DNA of 64,000 bases. Origin: Cyrtodaria siliqua (lineage: Eukaryota; Mollusca; Bivalvia; Adapedonta; Hiatellidae). The DNA lies in assembly GCA_037043455.1 (NCBI GenBank), contig JAWPHD010004486.1, forward strand, positions 62,001 to 126,000. The letters are read 5' to 3'. The position numbers were made by a program, and so were the translations under genes. Positions within the stretch are counted from its first letter, which is position 1, and each line of letters begins with the position of its first letter. This document shows positions 1-10,834 of this stretch, piece after piece. The notes under the pieces are model-generated. The model searched no databases, was not told the DNA's origin, and saw only the letters and a list, made by a program, of their open reading frames with translations.

Positions 1-499
1 AGGTATTTTCTTCTGTTCTACGGTACGGTAAAATGTATTATTGTTGCAACGTGATAATATATATACAAGTAACAATGAAACAAGATGCTCAATACATGCT
101 CAATACATGTCCCCTACCGAGTATTTTTTCAGTAACAGTGATCTTGACCATGACCATAATTGCAAACCCAAACTTGCTTTTCATATAAGCCAACTACACA
201 CCATATCTCATTCCAAAGTAAAGTTAATAAGCAAAACATTTGTTCTATTTTAGTAACAGTGACTGACCGTGAAACCATAGATCCTAAACTCAATCCCAAG
301 CTTCGCTTTCAAATAAGCTACCTACCAACAAAGTTGCATTACAATTTGTCATTCCTAAGTAAAGTTATTGAGTGGAAACCATTTTTCTGTTTTTAGTACC
401 AGAGATCTTGACCTTGACTCCAGTGGCCTCAAATGCAATCGCGAACTCGCTTTTCATATAAGCTACCTACATACCAAGTTTTAGGCCAATACCTCTTTT
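1..499. repeat. Tandem ~120-bp repeat, left part
   Basis: About four diverged copies of a ~120-bp unit. Each holds a motif like AGTAACAGTGACCTTGACC, then CAAATGCAATCCCAA, a stretch like CATATAAGCTACCTACA, and TTATTGAGCGGAAACC. The array resumes at 2103, so the LINE between them is an insertion. No coding potential is seen; the short ORFs here follow the repeat phase. Confidence 0.8.
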
Positions 500-710
500 C
501 TAACTTATGTCGGCCATCCACTTCTCGAAAAAACGCAACGATGGAAACTTCGCAAAGCTGATTGGGATACGTTTCAATCTCTTTGTGAGGAGCAATTAAA
601 GCCTTCCGTTTTCGAGGATGTCAAAGACGCAACTACTATTTTTTACCAAAACACTTCATCATACACCTGATCAAACTATTCCAAAAACCTCGGCAAACAG
701 TGCAATTAAA

Positions 711-780
711 GAGGAAAGCATAGTGGCGAACTGTAAAAGGGTCCACCACCAAGCATGCAATATGTTGCAAAATGGTAGAA
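711..780 (-). mobile_element. PLE coding-end fragment inside the LINE
   Basis: The reverse complement encodes the same stretch as the PLE C-terminus near 12010-12070 (DNA like TGGTGGTGGACCCTTT, then CAGTTCGCCACTATGC). It lies exactly where the LINE loses most of its RT, so the LINE deletion and the PLE scrap share a junction. Short but clear by comparison with the two PLE copies at 12.0 and 42.1 kb. Confidence 0.75.
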
Positions 781-2060
781 TACTTAAATACTTGAAGGTC
801 AAGTGCCTTAAAGCTCTTAATTTACTTAAAGTTTTTGAAAAAACTAATTGGGGAGCGGATCGTAAAGTACTTTTACAACTTTATAGATCTATTATCAGAT
901 ACAAGCTGGACTACGGCTCAATAGTATATGGATCGACTCGCAAGTCATACGTGCAGATGCTTGATCCTATACATAATCAAGGATTACGACTCGCCTTAGG
1001 TGCCTTTCGTACATCACCAGCCGAAAGTATATATGTTGAAGCTAATGAACGATCACTGACTCATAGACGAAGAAAATAGCCCTCCAGTATGTCATTTAAT
1101 TACAATCTAACCCTCCAAACCCAACTTTCGATACTGTTTTTAATCCTAGTTATGAACCTCCTTTTGATCGAAAACCGAAGGCCATTCGACCATTTGGTCT
1201 TCGTATTAAACCAAAATTAAGAGACACTGAAATCGACCTAAATTTGATTGCAAAGTACCAAGTACCACAAATTCCACCGTGGACTTTGTGAACACCAAAA
1301 ATTATTTTGATCTTTGTAATAGTAACAAATCCAGTACAGACCCTACTGTCTTTCAAAGCAAATTTATTAAATCGAAATACAGTAACTTTTAACATATATA
1401 CACAGATGGTTCAAAAGATGGAGATAAGGTAGCTGCAGCAGCTGTTGTTCACAAACACAGGATAAAGAGCCGCCTGCCTGACCTCTATCTTTTCAGCTGA
1501 ACTTAAGGTAACTAAACTTGCCTTAAACTATATTCAGGAATTTGATGATGACCATTTTGTAATCTTTTCTGATTCCCTTTCATCTCTTCAAGCCCTGGGT
1601 AATATGAAACATGATAACCCAGTTGTGCTTCAACTTTTAAAAAGGTATATATTCTCTTATAGTTGATACTGTTATTATTTTCTGCTGGCTTCCAAGCCAT
1701 TTAGGAATACGTGGTAATAATATAGCTGATAGTGTTGCTAAAGCAGCATACGGTTTACATATATCTAATACCAAATTACCTTATACTGATTTTAAAAGTT
1801 GCATTAACACATATATTCGTAACTCTTGGGAAGCCGCTTGGGATTTGTCAGTTAACAATAAACTCCATTCAATTAAACCGTTACTCGGAGAATGACGTTC
1901 TTCTAGTAGACCCAAGAAGTTGTCCTAGCCCGGTGCAGGATAGGGCATACACGTTATACTCATTCATAGTTATTACAAGGTGAGCAAGTACCAGAATGTA
2001 TACCCTGTTTTGCACCGTTAACGGTCAAACACATCTTGTTGGAAAGTGTAGACTGAAAAC

Positions 2061-2100
2061 ACCATTCATTCATTCATTCATCCATTCATTCATTGATTCA
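2061..2100 (+). repeat. (CATT)n microsatellite tail of the LINE
   Basis: About nine imperfect CATT units at the 3' end of the RNase H LINE, just before the target-site duplication. Simple-repeat tails of this kind are common at LINE 3' ends. Confidence 0.85.
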
Positions 2101-2102
2101 TC

Positions 2103-2960
2103 CTAACTAATGTCATTGAGCGAACACCATTTTTCTATTTTTAGACTTTATCTTGACCTCAGTGATCCCAAATGCAATCCCAAACTCCTTTTCAAATAAG
2201 CTACCTACCCATAAATTTTCATTCCAATATCTCATTCATACCAAAGTTATTGAGCCGAAACCATTGTTTCTATTTTAGTAACAGTGACCTTGACCTTTAT
2301 TCTAGTGACCTCAAATGCAATCCCAGACTTGCTTTTCATATAGGCTACCTAAACACCGAGCTTCAGGCCAATACTTCATTCTTAACTAAAGTTATTGAAC
2401 AAAAAAAAAATTCTATTTTCAGTAACAGTGACCATGACCCCAGTGACCCCAAATGCAATCCCAAGCTTTCTGTTTATATAAGCTACATAGCCATACAGTT
2501 TCATTAAACATCGCATTCATAACTGAAGTTATTGAGCGGAAACCACTTTTCTATTTTTAGTAAAAGAGTATTTTGTGTATTGTTTTACAATTTCTGTGCC
2601 ATACCAACCACACGTTTTGACATATCAATAAAAGCAGATTGTGCATGATCTCCTCAATCCCTTTTACCTGCACACAAAATGTCATTAAAATTATCTTAAG
2701 CATTTCTTTTGTTATCAAAGGGACCATATAATTTGTGTATTTTTACTATTTCCGTTGCCATAGCAACCTTATTTGTTTGTCAAATTAAGAAAATAACGTG
2801 CATAATCTCCTCATTGCCCTCTACCAACATACCAAGTTTCATAAAATCATTTTCAGTTCTTTTCTCATTATCGCGTGATCTATATTTGTTGGATGGACGG
2901 ACGGGAGGATGGGGGAAAACCTAAAGTCCTCGCCGGTGACACAACGGTAGGGGACTAAAA
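2103..2960. repeat. Tandem ~120-bp repeat, right part, and element end
   Basis: Continues the array at 1-499 with about four more units (to ~2570). A non-tandem part follows and ends in a GGACGGACGGGAGG run and ACAACGGTAGGGGACTAA. The whole 1-2960 block minus the LINE looks like one dispersed bivalve-type repeat element. No ORF with recognisable content. Confidence 0.7.
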
Positions 2961-3477
2961 ACTGTTTGCTTTGAACTGTTCGAACAATTATCTAAAAGAT
3001 TATTAGCAAATGTGACTGAAAGTAATATAGAAAACTAATGGCACGCAGCGAGTTTTGCAACAACGAAGTTTGACATGATCGATTCTGACTATTCAGATGA
3101 AAGTTCTACCTTATTAACATGCATCTCTCCAGAATGTTCTAATTTTTCCAGTCTGGATTCACGTAATCAACTTAATTGGTTCTTATCTTTTGAAATATAT
3201 AAACATTCTGAAAGCACCTGGTACTTATTTAATGCAGAATTTAAAAAAGCACAAATAATAATACTTTAATAGTCATTAAAAGTAATATAAAATTACTTGT
3301 GTGGATGTAATTTAAGGGATTGTTAACTGCTCTGCTCAGTGTATGTGACCTGGTTGTTTTGTCAAGATTTTGTTATTTATCAATCATTGTAATTAATGTA
3401 CTAAATTACTTGCTCCTCGAAGGCCCTTAATTGGTTAATAACATCGTGTATCTTGTTACTCGTATAAAAGCAAATGT
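2961..3477. other. Unassigned AT-rich sequence
   Basis: A 64-codon ORF at 3075-3269 has no recognisable motif. I see no repeat shared with the rest of the window. Confidence 0.4.
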
Positions 3478-3959
3478 CACATTCAAGGACCAACGTCTAG
3501 GAAATAACGCGCATATAAACAAACAAAAATTACAAGGATAAATGAAACGCAAGGTACATGAATGACATCACACACATAAACGGGTTGACAGTAGGTCTAC
3601 CGCCTTGGAACCGTCAGTGGCAAAACAAAGGTCGCTGACGGGTGGGGTGGGGCGGGAGGTTAAAGAGGGTTCTAGGGTCACCGAACCTCACTCTCACCCT
3701 ATTGTCAACCCAATAAAACGATACAGTATAAGTAAAGAAATCCCCGCCATGCTATATACTCTAACACACAGTGCAGCATTGGTAGACAATATAAGTAAAA
3801 TACAAAGATGAACATGTATATATGAATATAAAAAGCAAAAGCCTAGAAAGCCGCAAAGCAAGTACTGAATGACTTGTCAGAAGCCAGAACAACGAGAGAA
3901 AAAAAAGTATGAAGGAGACATCTGGAAATCGTCCAACACGAAAAATACAAAACATATTG

Positions 3960-4260
3960 CAGTCTCGGTTTGATTGATTGATCATGAACGGTAGTGAAAA
4001 GTCCTTGCTACCGTTCATGCCCTCTAGCCCCGGGTTGAGCAGAACTCAATATTTAAAATGAAATTTGAGCCATCCCGAAAATGGTATGCATATGACGGTG
4101 AACATGGAACCTTCCATGGCCAGAGGCGTATGGTCCCAGTTTCTAACAAAATACTTTGCCCTAAACAAGAAAACAATGGGTGAAATAAACAAAATGGAAT
4201 TTAACTGGGAACAGAGATTATGAAGCCTACGTATCACAGGTAAAAGTCAAAAGACTAAAT
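3960..4260 (-). repeat. Dispersed repeat with a GAACGGTAG hairpin
   Basis: Shares CTAGCCCCGGGTTGAGCAG, CAGTCTCGGTTTGATTGA and a GAACGGTAG...CTACCGTTC stem-loop (about 3986-4017) with 20690-20880, 21320-21540 and, in opposite orientation, 34310-34660. No coding content. It could be an older insertion in the PLE or part of its long 3' region. Confidence 0.65.
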
Positions 4261-4292
4261 TAAAAAACATTAAGGACACGACAATATATATT

Positions 4293-4356
4293 GGAGACAA
4301 ACATCAAGCGGTACCGTTCATTCGGGATTAAGGTAGACGTCATCATAGGGTCCACA
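4293..4356 (-). ncRNA. SECIS-like stem-loop, PLE copy 3
   Basis: Minus strand reads ATGATGACGTCTACC, an apical TTAA, then GGTACCGC followed by TTGATG. This matches in layout the stem-loops at 12100-12165 and 41813-41878: ATGA on the 5' side, AA in the apical loop and TGAT on the 3' side. Pairing is weaker than in copy 1. Confidence 0.5.
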
Positions 4357-4480
4357 ATCAGTCCTGTTATGCAATGATAGAGGAAATCATAGTGGTGAAC
4401 TGTAAGTGGTTCGCATCTGTATAAAACAACACGCCTCCCATCTCCTGAACGATTTTCTGATACTCGAACCAAGTGTTTGA

Positions 4481-5960
4481 ATAATCTTTGTCTATTCGTT
4501 ACCAGGAAAGCATGATATAAATTGTAATTTAACTCATCCGATTAATAATATGTATATATTGGTCACCGTGGACATTCAAGATCATGGTTTAATTTTAATA
4601 GTGTTTCTTAGTTTTACCCTAATCAGCTCTCCTGGTTTGTCAACGATATGGACAAAAACATTACTAGTGTTCCTCTCGTGAAAAGCCAAAGTTTTGAAAC
4701 TGAACACTAGTCTTTCTGTCTTCAAAGTCAACTTAACATAATTAAAGCCTAGTGTGTGAAACGTTGACGTATTGTTTAGACGCATCAATGCAATAGTCTA
4801 TCATATTAAGTTATGAGCACCTCATTTCAAAGAAGGCCACTAGAGGGTCTCCGGGAATTGTCTAGTCATCTCAAAATTGGTAAGAAATGAAAATGTAGCA
4901 TTGGAATGGAATGGTTTAGGCACAAATCATGCAATTACAGTGTAATTCGACGTAGCATTTTTTATTTGTTGAAGGAACACAAGGCAATTGTGATTCTTTT
5001 TAAAACTCGCGGCGCCCCATTAGTTGTTCTGCATACTTGCATGTTTGTAATCATTAATATTAATTATAAGAATAGTGCAACGTAATTTGTTTTTGCGTAT
5101 TACTTACTGTTGGTTTTATTGCAACAATAATATACTAAAAGCTATAGTTGAATAGCGAAGTAAAATCAAAACTGATTTTTTTAATTATATTTAAGCAGGT
5201 TTAAAGTTAAAATGATACTGTATTAATACATCGAGATGTTGTGATGCCTGATAAAACATCAACATTGCCATATGTCCATTTAAAGCACCCGTGTTGGGTA
5301 TACAGAGACCTAAACATTAAAGGGATTGATGCACTATTTTCTAATTAATCATCAAAAATGCCATGAAAAAAAAAGAAGCTATGACCTATTTGCAAAGAAA
5401 CATAGATGGAGGCGGCCATCTTCGAATGATGAAGTCATCACGCCTTTTTACCATGTATGGCATATTGACAAAATATGTTTTAAAGCAAAGAAAACCACCG
5501 CAAATGAAAAATGATGTGTTTCATGATTTATGGTAACAGAGGGAAAATGGAATGTAAATGTACAGTATTACCTTGTTTTGTTTGTGTATATGCCATCGCT
5601 ACATAACTACTATTGACAATAAACTCCACATATTCTTGCAACCGAAGAACCTGTTTTAGATGGCATCAGATGAATGAACTAGAAGGTGCGGAAAGTAATA
5701 CGAGATGAAACAGCTTTTAATGGCTTGTCTGGGAAGTCAAATAAAACAGCAACAAATAGATTTACAGTGTTTGGCGAGAAAACATCTAACCAGACAGGCA
5801 TTTAAAAATAATAATGTCCATCCTATAATGTGTTGTTATCGAGTTTCTATTGACTTGAAACAGTAGTAGGAGTATTCTTTATTACAATTTTATCGGTGAA
5901 AGATTGGGATTTCTCAATGAAAGAGTATTATAATCGCTAAATATTATTAACTAACTCCGA
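4481..5960. other. Unassigned sequence
   Basis: Only short ORFs without recognisable domains. I see no clear copy elsewhere in the window. Could be single-copy intergenic or intronic DNA. Confidence 0.4.
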
Positions 5961-6289
5961 ACTCAAAAATAACTAACTGTGAAGCTGAGTTATGACGTCA
6001 ATAAAGTGGTGCTGACGTCGATAACGTTCATTCTAACACGACCTGCGCAGTCTTTCATATACACAATGAAGAGAGACAACTGTATGTTATTCTACGATGA
6101 AATACAGCTGTTCCATTAATTCACCGCGTATATTTCATCCGTTGGACGAGAGGACGTCGAACACTACTTATTTAAGTGTTGTCGATATAGTGAACAAAGG
6201 CGTACATTCTTTATTTCGACACGACCGTTTCACCCGTTAAGTGTTGTGTTCTGGTAATACAGAGCTGAACGATAGTGATAATGAGCTTG
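5961..6289. other. Unassigned, with TGACGTCA site
   Basis: Contains one perfect TGACGTCA at about 5994 and a near match at about 6013. No ORF or repeat recognised. Confidence 0.3.
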
Positions 6290-6618
6290 TGTTTATAGCA
6301 GTGCAAAGATATATTAAAGATACCAGGTCTTTTCGATGAAACTCACTATGTTCACATTTGATCCCTTACGAGACGTCTTTAACTCTCTGTCTTTTTCCTC
6401 CTCTTCCTTTCTCTTTACATATATCTGTTAGCTTACTAATGCATTTCCTTAACTTTTCGTTTAAAATGTTTTATGATTGTAAAACTGCCATACTATTTAT
6501 TTTATAAACAAACTGTATAGAGACGGGCCGTAACTAATGTTGTAGAACTTGTGGCCCAACCCTTTTGCAAACTAATGTAAATGTTGCAATAAAATATGTT
6601 TAAACCAAAAAAAAAATC
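6290..6618 (+). mobile_element. Possible retroposed 3' end with poly(A)
   Basis: AATAAAATATG at about 6590 is followed by A-rich sequence to 6617. Upstream, GGGCC and GGCCC about 30 bp apart could form a hairpin typical of LINE 3' UTRs. No coding part or target-site duplication identified, so the 5' limit is approximate. Confidence 0.4.
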
Positions 6619-6736
6619 CGCTGGGAGCGCCACGTTACATGACGTCACTTGGTAAATATACGTCGCAAAGATAAACTCAACAGTAATTTTAATGAATTGT
6701 TAATTACAAACAACGTGCCATGCTCCCAAACCTTGC

Positions 6737-6790
6737 GCCTCCCCCCTCCCCCCCACCCCTACCCCCACCCCCACCCCCCCCCCCCCCCCA
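6737..6790 (+). repeat. C-rich simple repeat
   Basis: CCCCCA-type units run into an uninterrupted poly(C) tract. The proline-rich ORF across it is an artefact of this composition. Confidence 0.95.
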
Positions 6791-7061
6791 CCGATATAAA
6801 CCTATCGTATGCATCAGTACACATAACATTAATAAGCATCTTGAACAAGCTGAGAACGATTGACGTCATATAGCTTGGTTGCTCTATATGACGTAAGCAA
6901 TGACTTAATTGTTTGTCACGTGACTACTAGTGTATTTAAACATATTGTACCGCTCAGAACTTTGCATACGGGGGCGCCCAATGTAGCAGCCTGTAAACAT
7001 AGCAGCCTGATTACCTTGACCTCCGAGATATAGTGCCCCCACAATATCGTAAACAATGGGT

Positions 7062-7107
7062 AGTAATTAAATCACGAGTGCGTTAGCACGAGAGTGATTT
7101 AATTACT
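7062..7107. repeat. Nested hairpin
   Basis: AGTAATTAAATCAC (7062-7075) pairs perfectly with GTGATTTAATTACT (7094-7107). The loop holds a smaller GTGC/GCAC stem. Probably the end or core of a small repeat element. Confidence 0.75.
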
Positions 7108-7233
7108 CACATCCAAACGACTAACTGTATTTTATTCACCGAAAAAATACAGGTACGTATTTATTATTTTTAAAGAAAGCGAACAATTTCGCTAAAAATC
7201 ATGCACAAACTGATTTGAAATGTAAAAAAAAAT

Positions 7234-7393
7234 GATTATTTAACTGCTGGGTTCGATTATATGGAAATCCTTCAATCGATGGTAGTCGTGTTTTGTTTTT
7301 CACTCACTCTCATACGCTCGTTCGTGAAAAGAACCACAGGACTACCATCTTGTGAAAGATTTCCCTATAATCGATCCCAACAGTTAAATAATC
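7234..7393. mobile_element. 160-bp inverted-repeat (foldback/MITE-like) element
   Basis: Two 36-bp arms, 7234-7269 and 7358-7393, match at 33 of 36 positions when one is reversed. Inside, GATGGTAGTC pairs with GACTACCATC and TTTTCAC with GTGAAAA, so nearly the whole element can fold. No target-site duplication was confirmed. Confidence 0.7.
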
Positions 7394-7495
7394 TCTATTA
7401 TTTATTTCCTCCATTTATAGGAGAGCACATATTTAAACAATGATACACACACAATTACAAACAACTAATAATTATTGAACAAACATAAATAGTGA

Positions 7496-9292
7496 ATAAA
7501 TCAACATATATATATCCAATTAATCTTTGATAGTAGCCTAATACCATCATCATGGAGAAAAGCGATTATTTGCCCAATACTCAAAGATCAGAACTCTGAC
7601 AAACGCATGCCGCTTAACTATCGTGGGATCAGTTTATTGTCTTGTATTAGTAAGCTGTATAGTGCTTTCTTAAATAAAAGGATAACAATTTATCTTGATA
7701 ATGAGCATTTACTAGCGGACGAACAGAATGGTTTTAGATCTGGGAGATCATGTGAGGATCACGTTTTTACATTGAACAGCATAATTAGGAACAATAACTC
7801 TATATACACTTCATTCATCGACCTTAAAAAATGTTTTGATTTTATCGACCGCGATATGCTCCTGTATAAACTGCTACTCCATAACATCGACGGAAAAGTT
7901 TATAATTCGATCCGGAATATTTACACAAGTGCCACAGCATGTATCCGAATAAATGACAACCTTACAGACTGGTTCAACTGTGATACTGGGGTTAAGCAAG
8001 GCTGTTGTTTATCCCCAACACTGTTCTCCATTTTCGCCAACGATCTTGTGAAAGAGGTCAATGACCTTGACCTTGGTATCACCATGGGAGACGCTAAGGT
8101 TTCCATTCTCATGTATGCGGACGATATTGTGCTAGTCTCGGACAGTGAAGACAAATTACAAAACATGCTAAATACGTTACATCAATGGTGTAAAAAATGG
8201 CGAGTGATAGTTAACACTAACAAGTCAAAAATAGTGCATTTCCGGCATCGCAGAACACCACGAACAGAATACGTTTTCAGAGTCGGAAATAATGTGATTG
8301 AAACTGTTACACAGTACCGCTATCTAGGAGTTATATTTGATGAGCGAAACGACTTTAGTGGTAATTGCGAGGCACTTGCGAAAGGAGCAGGGCGGGCGCT
8401 GGGTGGAATTATCAGCAAAATACACAGCATGAAAGACTTCCGGTTCCGGTCGTACGAAAAACTATTTAACGCTTGCATTACACCGATAATGGATTATAGT
8501 GCATCTGTGTGGGGTGCAAAAACGTACCAATCCCTCGATAATGTACAAAACCGCGCCTTACGATACTTCATGGGCGTACACAGATTCACGCCTCTTCCGG
8601 CGCTGTATGGAGACTCCGGCTGGCAACCGACGCTGTATCGTAGATGGATTTGCATTTTCCGGTATTGGAATAGGCTAATGAAAATGGATAACGGTAGACT
8701 TACGAAACAGGTGTTTAATTTTGACTTCGATAAGTGTACACACAATTGGTCTAGTGATGTTAAGCAAATCTTTACAACTTTGGGGATTAATGACCAATTC
8801 GTATCAAAAGCATTAGTCGACTTAACGGTAACAAAAAGCTTAATAAGCCAACATTATACAGACAAGTGGTCACGTGATGTATCAAACATGGCCAAATTGA
8901 GAACATACCGACTTTTTAAACTGGATTTTAAATGCGAAGACTATATGACAATGAATCTGTCAAAATACGAACGATCGTTATTGTGTCAATTTAGAACTGG
9001 GATATTACCGTTAAGAATAGAGACTGGAAGATATGTTGGGGAGCCTGTTGAGAGTCGGACTTGTAGATTCTGTGATACAGCGGCCATAGAAGATGAGAAA
9101 CACTTTTTACTGGCTTGTTGTTTATATAATGATATCAGGACTAATGTTTTCGGTGAAATTTTAAGACAAAATGAGTTTATTTCTTTAAACACAGAACTGA
9201 AAATGTGTCATTTATTAAAGGATTACCCAAGAAAATCTGCAAAATTTATTGCAAAAGCGTACATCCGTAGGCGTACCGTTATGTATTCATGA
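7496..9292 (+). CDS. LINE reverse transcriptase, 5'-truncated
   Basis: Longest coding region in the window: 561 codons from the ATG at 7607. The frame is open back to 7496, and homology-like sequence starts near 7517 (PSSWRKAIICPILK), so the ATG is internal. RT motifs in order: LNYRGISLLS, the NGFR region, FIDLKKCFDFIDRD, GVKQGCCLSPTLFSIF and the catalytic YADDIVL (about 8116-8136), then the thumb. A C-terminal zinc-knuckle-like module has CRFC, then EDEKHFLLAC. The N-terminal endonuclease is missing, so this copy cannot move alone. Jockey/CR1/L2-like; clade not certain. The intact frame suggests a fairly young insertion. Confidence 0.9.
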   Translation: MNQHIYIQLIFDSSLIPSSWRKAIICPILKDQNSDKRMPLNYRGISLLSCISKLYSAFLNKRITIYLDNEHLLADEQNGFRSGRSCEDHVFTLNSIIRNNNSIYTSFIDLKKCFDFIDRDMLLYKLLLHNIDGKVYNSIRNIYTSATACIRINDNLTDWFNCDTGVKQGCCLSPTLFSIFANDLVKEVNDLDLGITMGDAKVSILMYADDIVLVSDSEDKLQNMLNTLHQWCKKWRVIVNTNKSKIVHFRHRRTPRTEYVFRVGNNVIETVTQYRYLGVIFDERNDFSGNCEALAKGAGRALGGIISKIHSMKDFRFRSYEKLFNACITPIMDYSASVWGAKTYQSLDNVQNRALRYFMGVHRFTPLPALYGDSGWQPTLYRRWICIFRYWNRLMKMDNGRLTKQVFNFDFDKCTHNWSSDVKQIFTTLGINDQFVSKALVDLTVTKSLISQHYTDKWSRDVSNMAKLRTYRLFKLDFKCEDYMTMNLSKYERSLLCQFRTGILPLRIETGRYVGEPVESRTCRFCDTAAIEDEKHFLLACCLYNDIRTNVFGEILRQNEFISLNTELKMCHLLKDYPRKSAKFIAKAYIRRRTVMYS

Positions 9293-9665
9293 GTAAATGT
9301 ATACCGTTAATTGCTTAATAATGCTGCTATTATGAACATTTAAATATATATCTAGCTGAATTAATTCACTATATAACTATTTTAGTAACATACATCCTTT
9401 ATTCATCCATGTAATGACTTGTATTACCACATTTCAACAATGATTAGCGTTTGTAAATAATATTCGTTTGAGCTATTGCAATTTGATTGAACTTGCCATA
9501 TTTTAAGTACTTCAACTTCACGTACTGTTATTACTTTATCAGTACAGGTGACTTATAGGTCCAATGGACCGGGTGCTTGTAATTTGTACATAACTATTTG
9601 TAATATATATTGTATGCACATGTCACTATAATAAAATATTTACTTACTTACTTTACTTACTTATA
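9293..9665 (+). mobile_element. 3' UTR and tail of the 7.5-kb LINE
   Basis: Runs from the ORF stop to a TTAC-type simple tail after AATAAAATATT. Contains a short hairpin (9558-9570) and the block CATGTCACTATAATAAA that recurs at 10198-10214 with one change. Confidence 0.8.
9558..9570 (+). ncRNA. LINE 3' UTR hairpin
   Basis: GGTCC-AAT-GGACC preceded by AGGTGACTTATA and followed by GGG. The related tail at 9890-9902 reads GGCCC-GTA-GGGCC in the same context, so one base pair changes from T-A to C-G while pairing is kept. Confidence 0.6.
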
Positions 9666-9859
9666 TACATAATTCATAAATCAATCATATATACAACTAT
9701 TATAACCACGACATGTGGCTAAGTTTCTTGCAAAAGTTTGTCTAAAAAGGATAACTGCGATTTATAATTAGCAGCAATTAGCACTGCAATTATAATGGCT
9801 CAGCATTTATAACAGTATAGCATTTCATCAATATTGCATGACCTTATAATAATATAATC

Positions 9860-10235
9860 ACGTTTTGTTGACTTCACAGGTGACTTATAGGCCCGTAGGG
9901 CCGGGCGTATTAATCATTGATTGTAAATAGTACGTAACTATATAAACTAATCAAAATTTGCTAACGATCACTTTTATTCTTCCGTATTATTTTATTAGAA
10001 ATTAATTCACAATAACGATATCAATTTCATTCATACTTCAACAATTCCACAATTTGAATCAAGTCATGAGATCTCATGACCATACACTGCCCTTAATAAT
10101 TTCATGTAAAATAAAAATAATGCTATTTATTTCAGCAAGAAAATTAGGCAGCCAAAAAGTGATCCTTAGCAAATTTTGAGTAGTATATTTGTTTACACGT
10201 GTCACTATAATAAATAAATAATTTACAATGTATCA
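9860..10235 (+). mobile_element. Second LINE 3'-end fragment
   Basis: Shares the hairpin context CAGGTGACTTATAGG and the terminal block GTGTCACTATAATAAATAAA with the 3' UTR at 9293-9665. The middle parts differ, so it is a related but diverged family member truncated to its 3' UTR. Confidence 0.65.
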
Positions 10236-10242
10236 CGCGCAG

Positions 10243-10630
10243 TCAATCACTCGCACACAATATATAATGAAAAATAGAGTGAACCATTTTTACAATAATT
10301 TCCAACATGTTGTCACGTTTAGTTTCAATTGTTGAGAAGTATTTGAATCCTGATAACAATATGCCTATCTCATATCGAGGACCATTAAGAATGAACTTAT
10401 TGTAAAGATGTAATCCATTCATTTCCATTATTTCATTTCATAACGTTTGTCTCTCGGAAGCATTAACTGAACAGTAATGCATAATATGTAATAGCAAGTT
10501 TTCTACTAGTAAGTTACACATCGGACACTTTTCAGAGCGACTGAAAGAGAATAGTTTTTCCAAGTATTGATATTGCAGTATAGCATCTTTTTTTTTAAAT
10601 CCGGTCATTCTCTGCTTAATTTCCAAATAT
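10243..10630 (-). pseudogene. LINE ORF C-terminus (downstream of the inserted PLE)
   Basis: Minus-strand ORFs 10438-10626 and 10243-10428 form one C-terminal LINE region: CPMCNLLVENLLLHIMHYC is a CCHC-like knuckle, followed by ...ERQTLW-type sequence and GLHLYNKFILNG. It continues the antisense LINE seen at 12684-13740; the PLE between them splits the gene. Confidence 0.65.
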
Positions 10631-10834
10631 CACATGGTCCAGACTTTTAAAAATATATTCACATGGTATATTGTTGAACGTAAGGTTTACGCTTGAAAGT
10701 CTTTGGTTCGATTCCAAATCGTACACATTAGTTTTCAAAATGTGTCTTCATGAATATTAGCCGTTGCTACAAAAATCTCTAGAAAATAATGCATATTATA
10801 TTTTTTTAAGCAGTCTGTGTATACAACAAACATC

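Larger units (their letters stand above)
512..2102 (+). mobile_element. Internally deleted LINE with RNase H domain
   Basis: Non-LTR retrotransposon of a Jockey-like type (clade is inference). In order: a piece from the region between endonuclease and RT (about 520-710, WKLRKADWDTFQSLCEEQLKP); a foreign PLE scrap; the RT thumb and downstream region (about 785-1075, LYRSIIRYKLDYGSIVYGS, then LDPIHNQGLRLALGAFRTSP); and an RNase H domain (about 1395-1770) with YTDGSKDGD, SAEL, FSDSLSSLQAL and the NNIADSVAKAA region, so all four acidic catalytic positions can be seen. The catalytic RT core is missing and there are several frameshifts and stops. It is flanked by an 11/12 match, CTAACTTATGTC (500-511) and CTAACTAATGTC (2103-2114), a likely target-site duplication. 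Confidence 0.85.
3478..4480 (-). mobile_element. Penelope-like element, 3' part (copy 3)
   Basis: Read on the minus strand it runs from the C-terminal coding end (about 4472-4340, CEPLTVHHYDFLYHC then VDPMMTST) through a SECIS-like stem-loop to the 3' UTR and the family tail (CCTTGGAACCGTCAG at ~3602, tail end near 3478). The stop codon used in copy 1 (TAA) is TTA here, so the reading frame runs on into the UTR. A second dispersed repeat (3960-4260) sits between stem-loop and tail. The RT core is absent. Confidence 0.75.

Noticed and set aside
6649..6873. Proline-rich 74-codon ORF
   Set aside because: Created by the poly(C) and CCCCCA tract.
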